5,547 bases of DNA, from NCBI RefSeq assembly GCF_003248605.1, contig NZ_QFPF01000141.1, positions 1 through 5,547 on the forward strand. Direction: 5' to 3'. Each line of letters begins with the position of its first letter. The first letter of the stretch is position 1. The translations under genes and the position numbers were made by a program. Source of the stretch: Microbacterium sp. (GTDB lineage: Bacteria; Actinomycetota; Actinomycetes; Actinomycetales; Microbacteriaceae). Below, one piece after another: positions 5,367-5,547 of the stretch. The notes beneath the pieces are model-generated. The model was given only the letters and a program-made list of their open reading frames with translations. It ran no database searches and was not told where the DNA came from.

Positions 5367-5547
5367 TCAGGCCGCGGTCGACGCGTTCAGTCGGGAGATG
5401 GCGCGCAGGTACTTCTTGCGGTAGCCGCCGGCGAGCATCTCATCGGGGAAGACCTGATCGAGGCCCGTTCCCGTGGCCCTGATCGGCAGCTGGGCGTCGT
5501 ACACCCGGTCGACGAACGCGACGAAGCGCAACGCCGCAGACTGGTCT
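5367..5547 (-). CDS. zapE: Cell division protein ZapE (AFG1-like ATPase), C-terminal end only
   Basis: The last 59 codons plus the stop (TGA at 5367–5369) of a gene running off the right edge. The segment RFVAFVDRVYDAQLPI, then LDQVF and MLAGGYRKKYLRAISRL, is the characteristic C-terminus of ZapE/AFG1-family P-loop ATPases, which act at the division site in proteobacteria. The Walker motifs would lie outside the window. It is upstream of amt on the same strand, with 193 bases between its stop and the amt ATG, enough for a separate amt promoter. A short TCACG/CGTGA hairpin follows the stop on the minus strand and may be a weak terminator. Confidence 0.85.
   Translation of the reverse strand, partial: DQSAALRFVAFVDRVYDAQLPIRATGTGLDQVFPDEMLAGGYRKKYLRAISRLNASTAA

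Overview
The window is high-G+C DNA (roughly two-thirds G+C by eye) from an actinobacterium. A member of Microbacteriaceae, such as Microbacterium, is my best guess. This rests on the thrS–HIT gene pair (in mycobacteria and relatives followed by pgsA), GTG and TTG starts, an actinobacterial-type ThrRS and an actinobacterial amt. The family-level placement is inference. No mobile element, CRISPR array or phage gene is visible.

Left part (17–2601, minus strand): a translation/nucleotide operon. thrS (threonyl-tRNA synthetase, TTG start at 2601) is followed by a HIT-family hydrolase or phosphorylase whose GTG start overlaps the thrS stop as GTGA. This implies translational coupling. The operon runs off the left edge.

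Middle (2602–3396): a tRNA locus with divergent transcription. On the minus strand, one promoter near 3185–3212 drives tRNA-Gly(GCC), tRNA-Cys(GCA) and tRNA-Val(GAC), ending at a strong intrinsic terminator at 2823–2846. On the plus strand, tRNA-Val(CAC) has its own candidate promoter. The 221 bases between the tRNA terminator and thrS hold only a candidate thrS promoter and an inverted repeat.

Right part (3397–5547, minus strand): from right to left, the 3' end of zapE (AFG1-like ATPase of cell division), then an ammonium transporter gene (amt), then a solitary PemK/MazF-like protein. A good match to a GlnR half-box (GTAAC-N6-GAAAC) lies upstream of amt, as expected for a nitrogen-controlled gene.

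The most notable observation is that amt is broken at its 5' end. A properly started 22-codon fragment (5108–5173, SD in front) encodes the beginning of TM1. It then jumps straight to the conserved block after TM1 in a different frame. About 52 bases, encoding the near-invariant end of TM1 and first loop of Amt proteins, appear to be missing. This is either a real inactivating deletion or an assembly error. I found no convincing previously undescribed system here; the rest looks like ordinary housekeeping chromosome.
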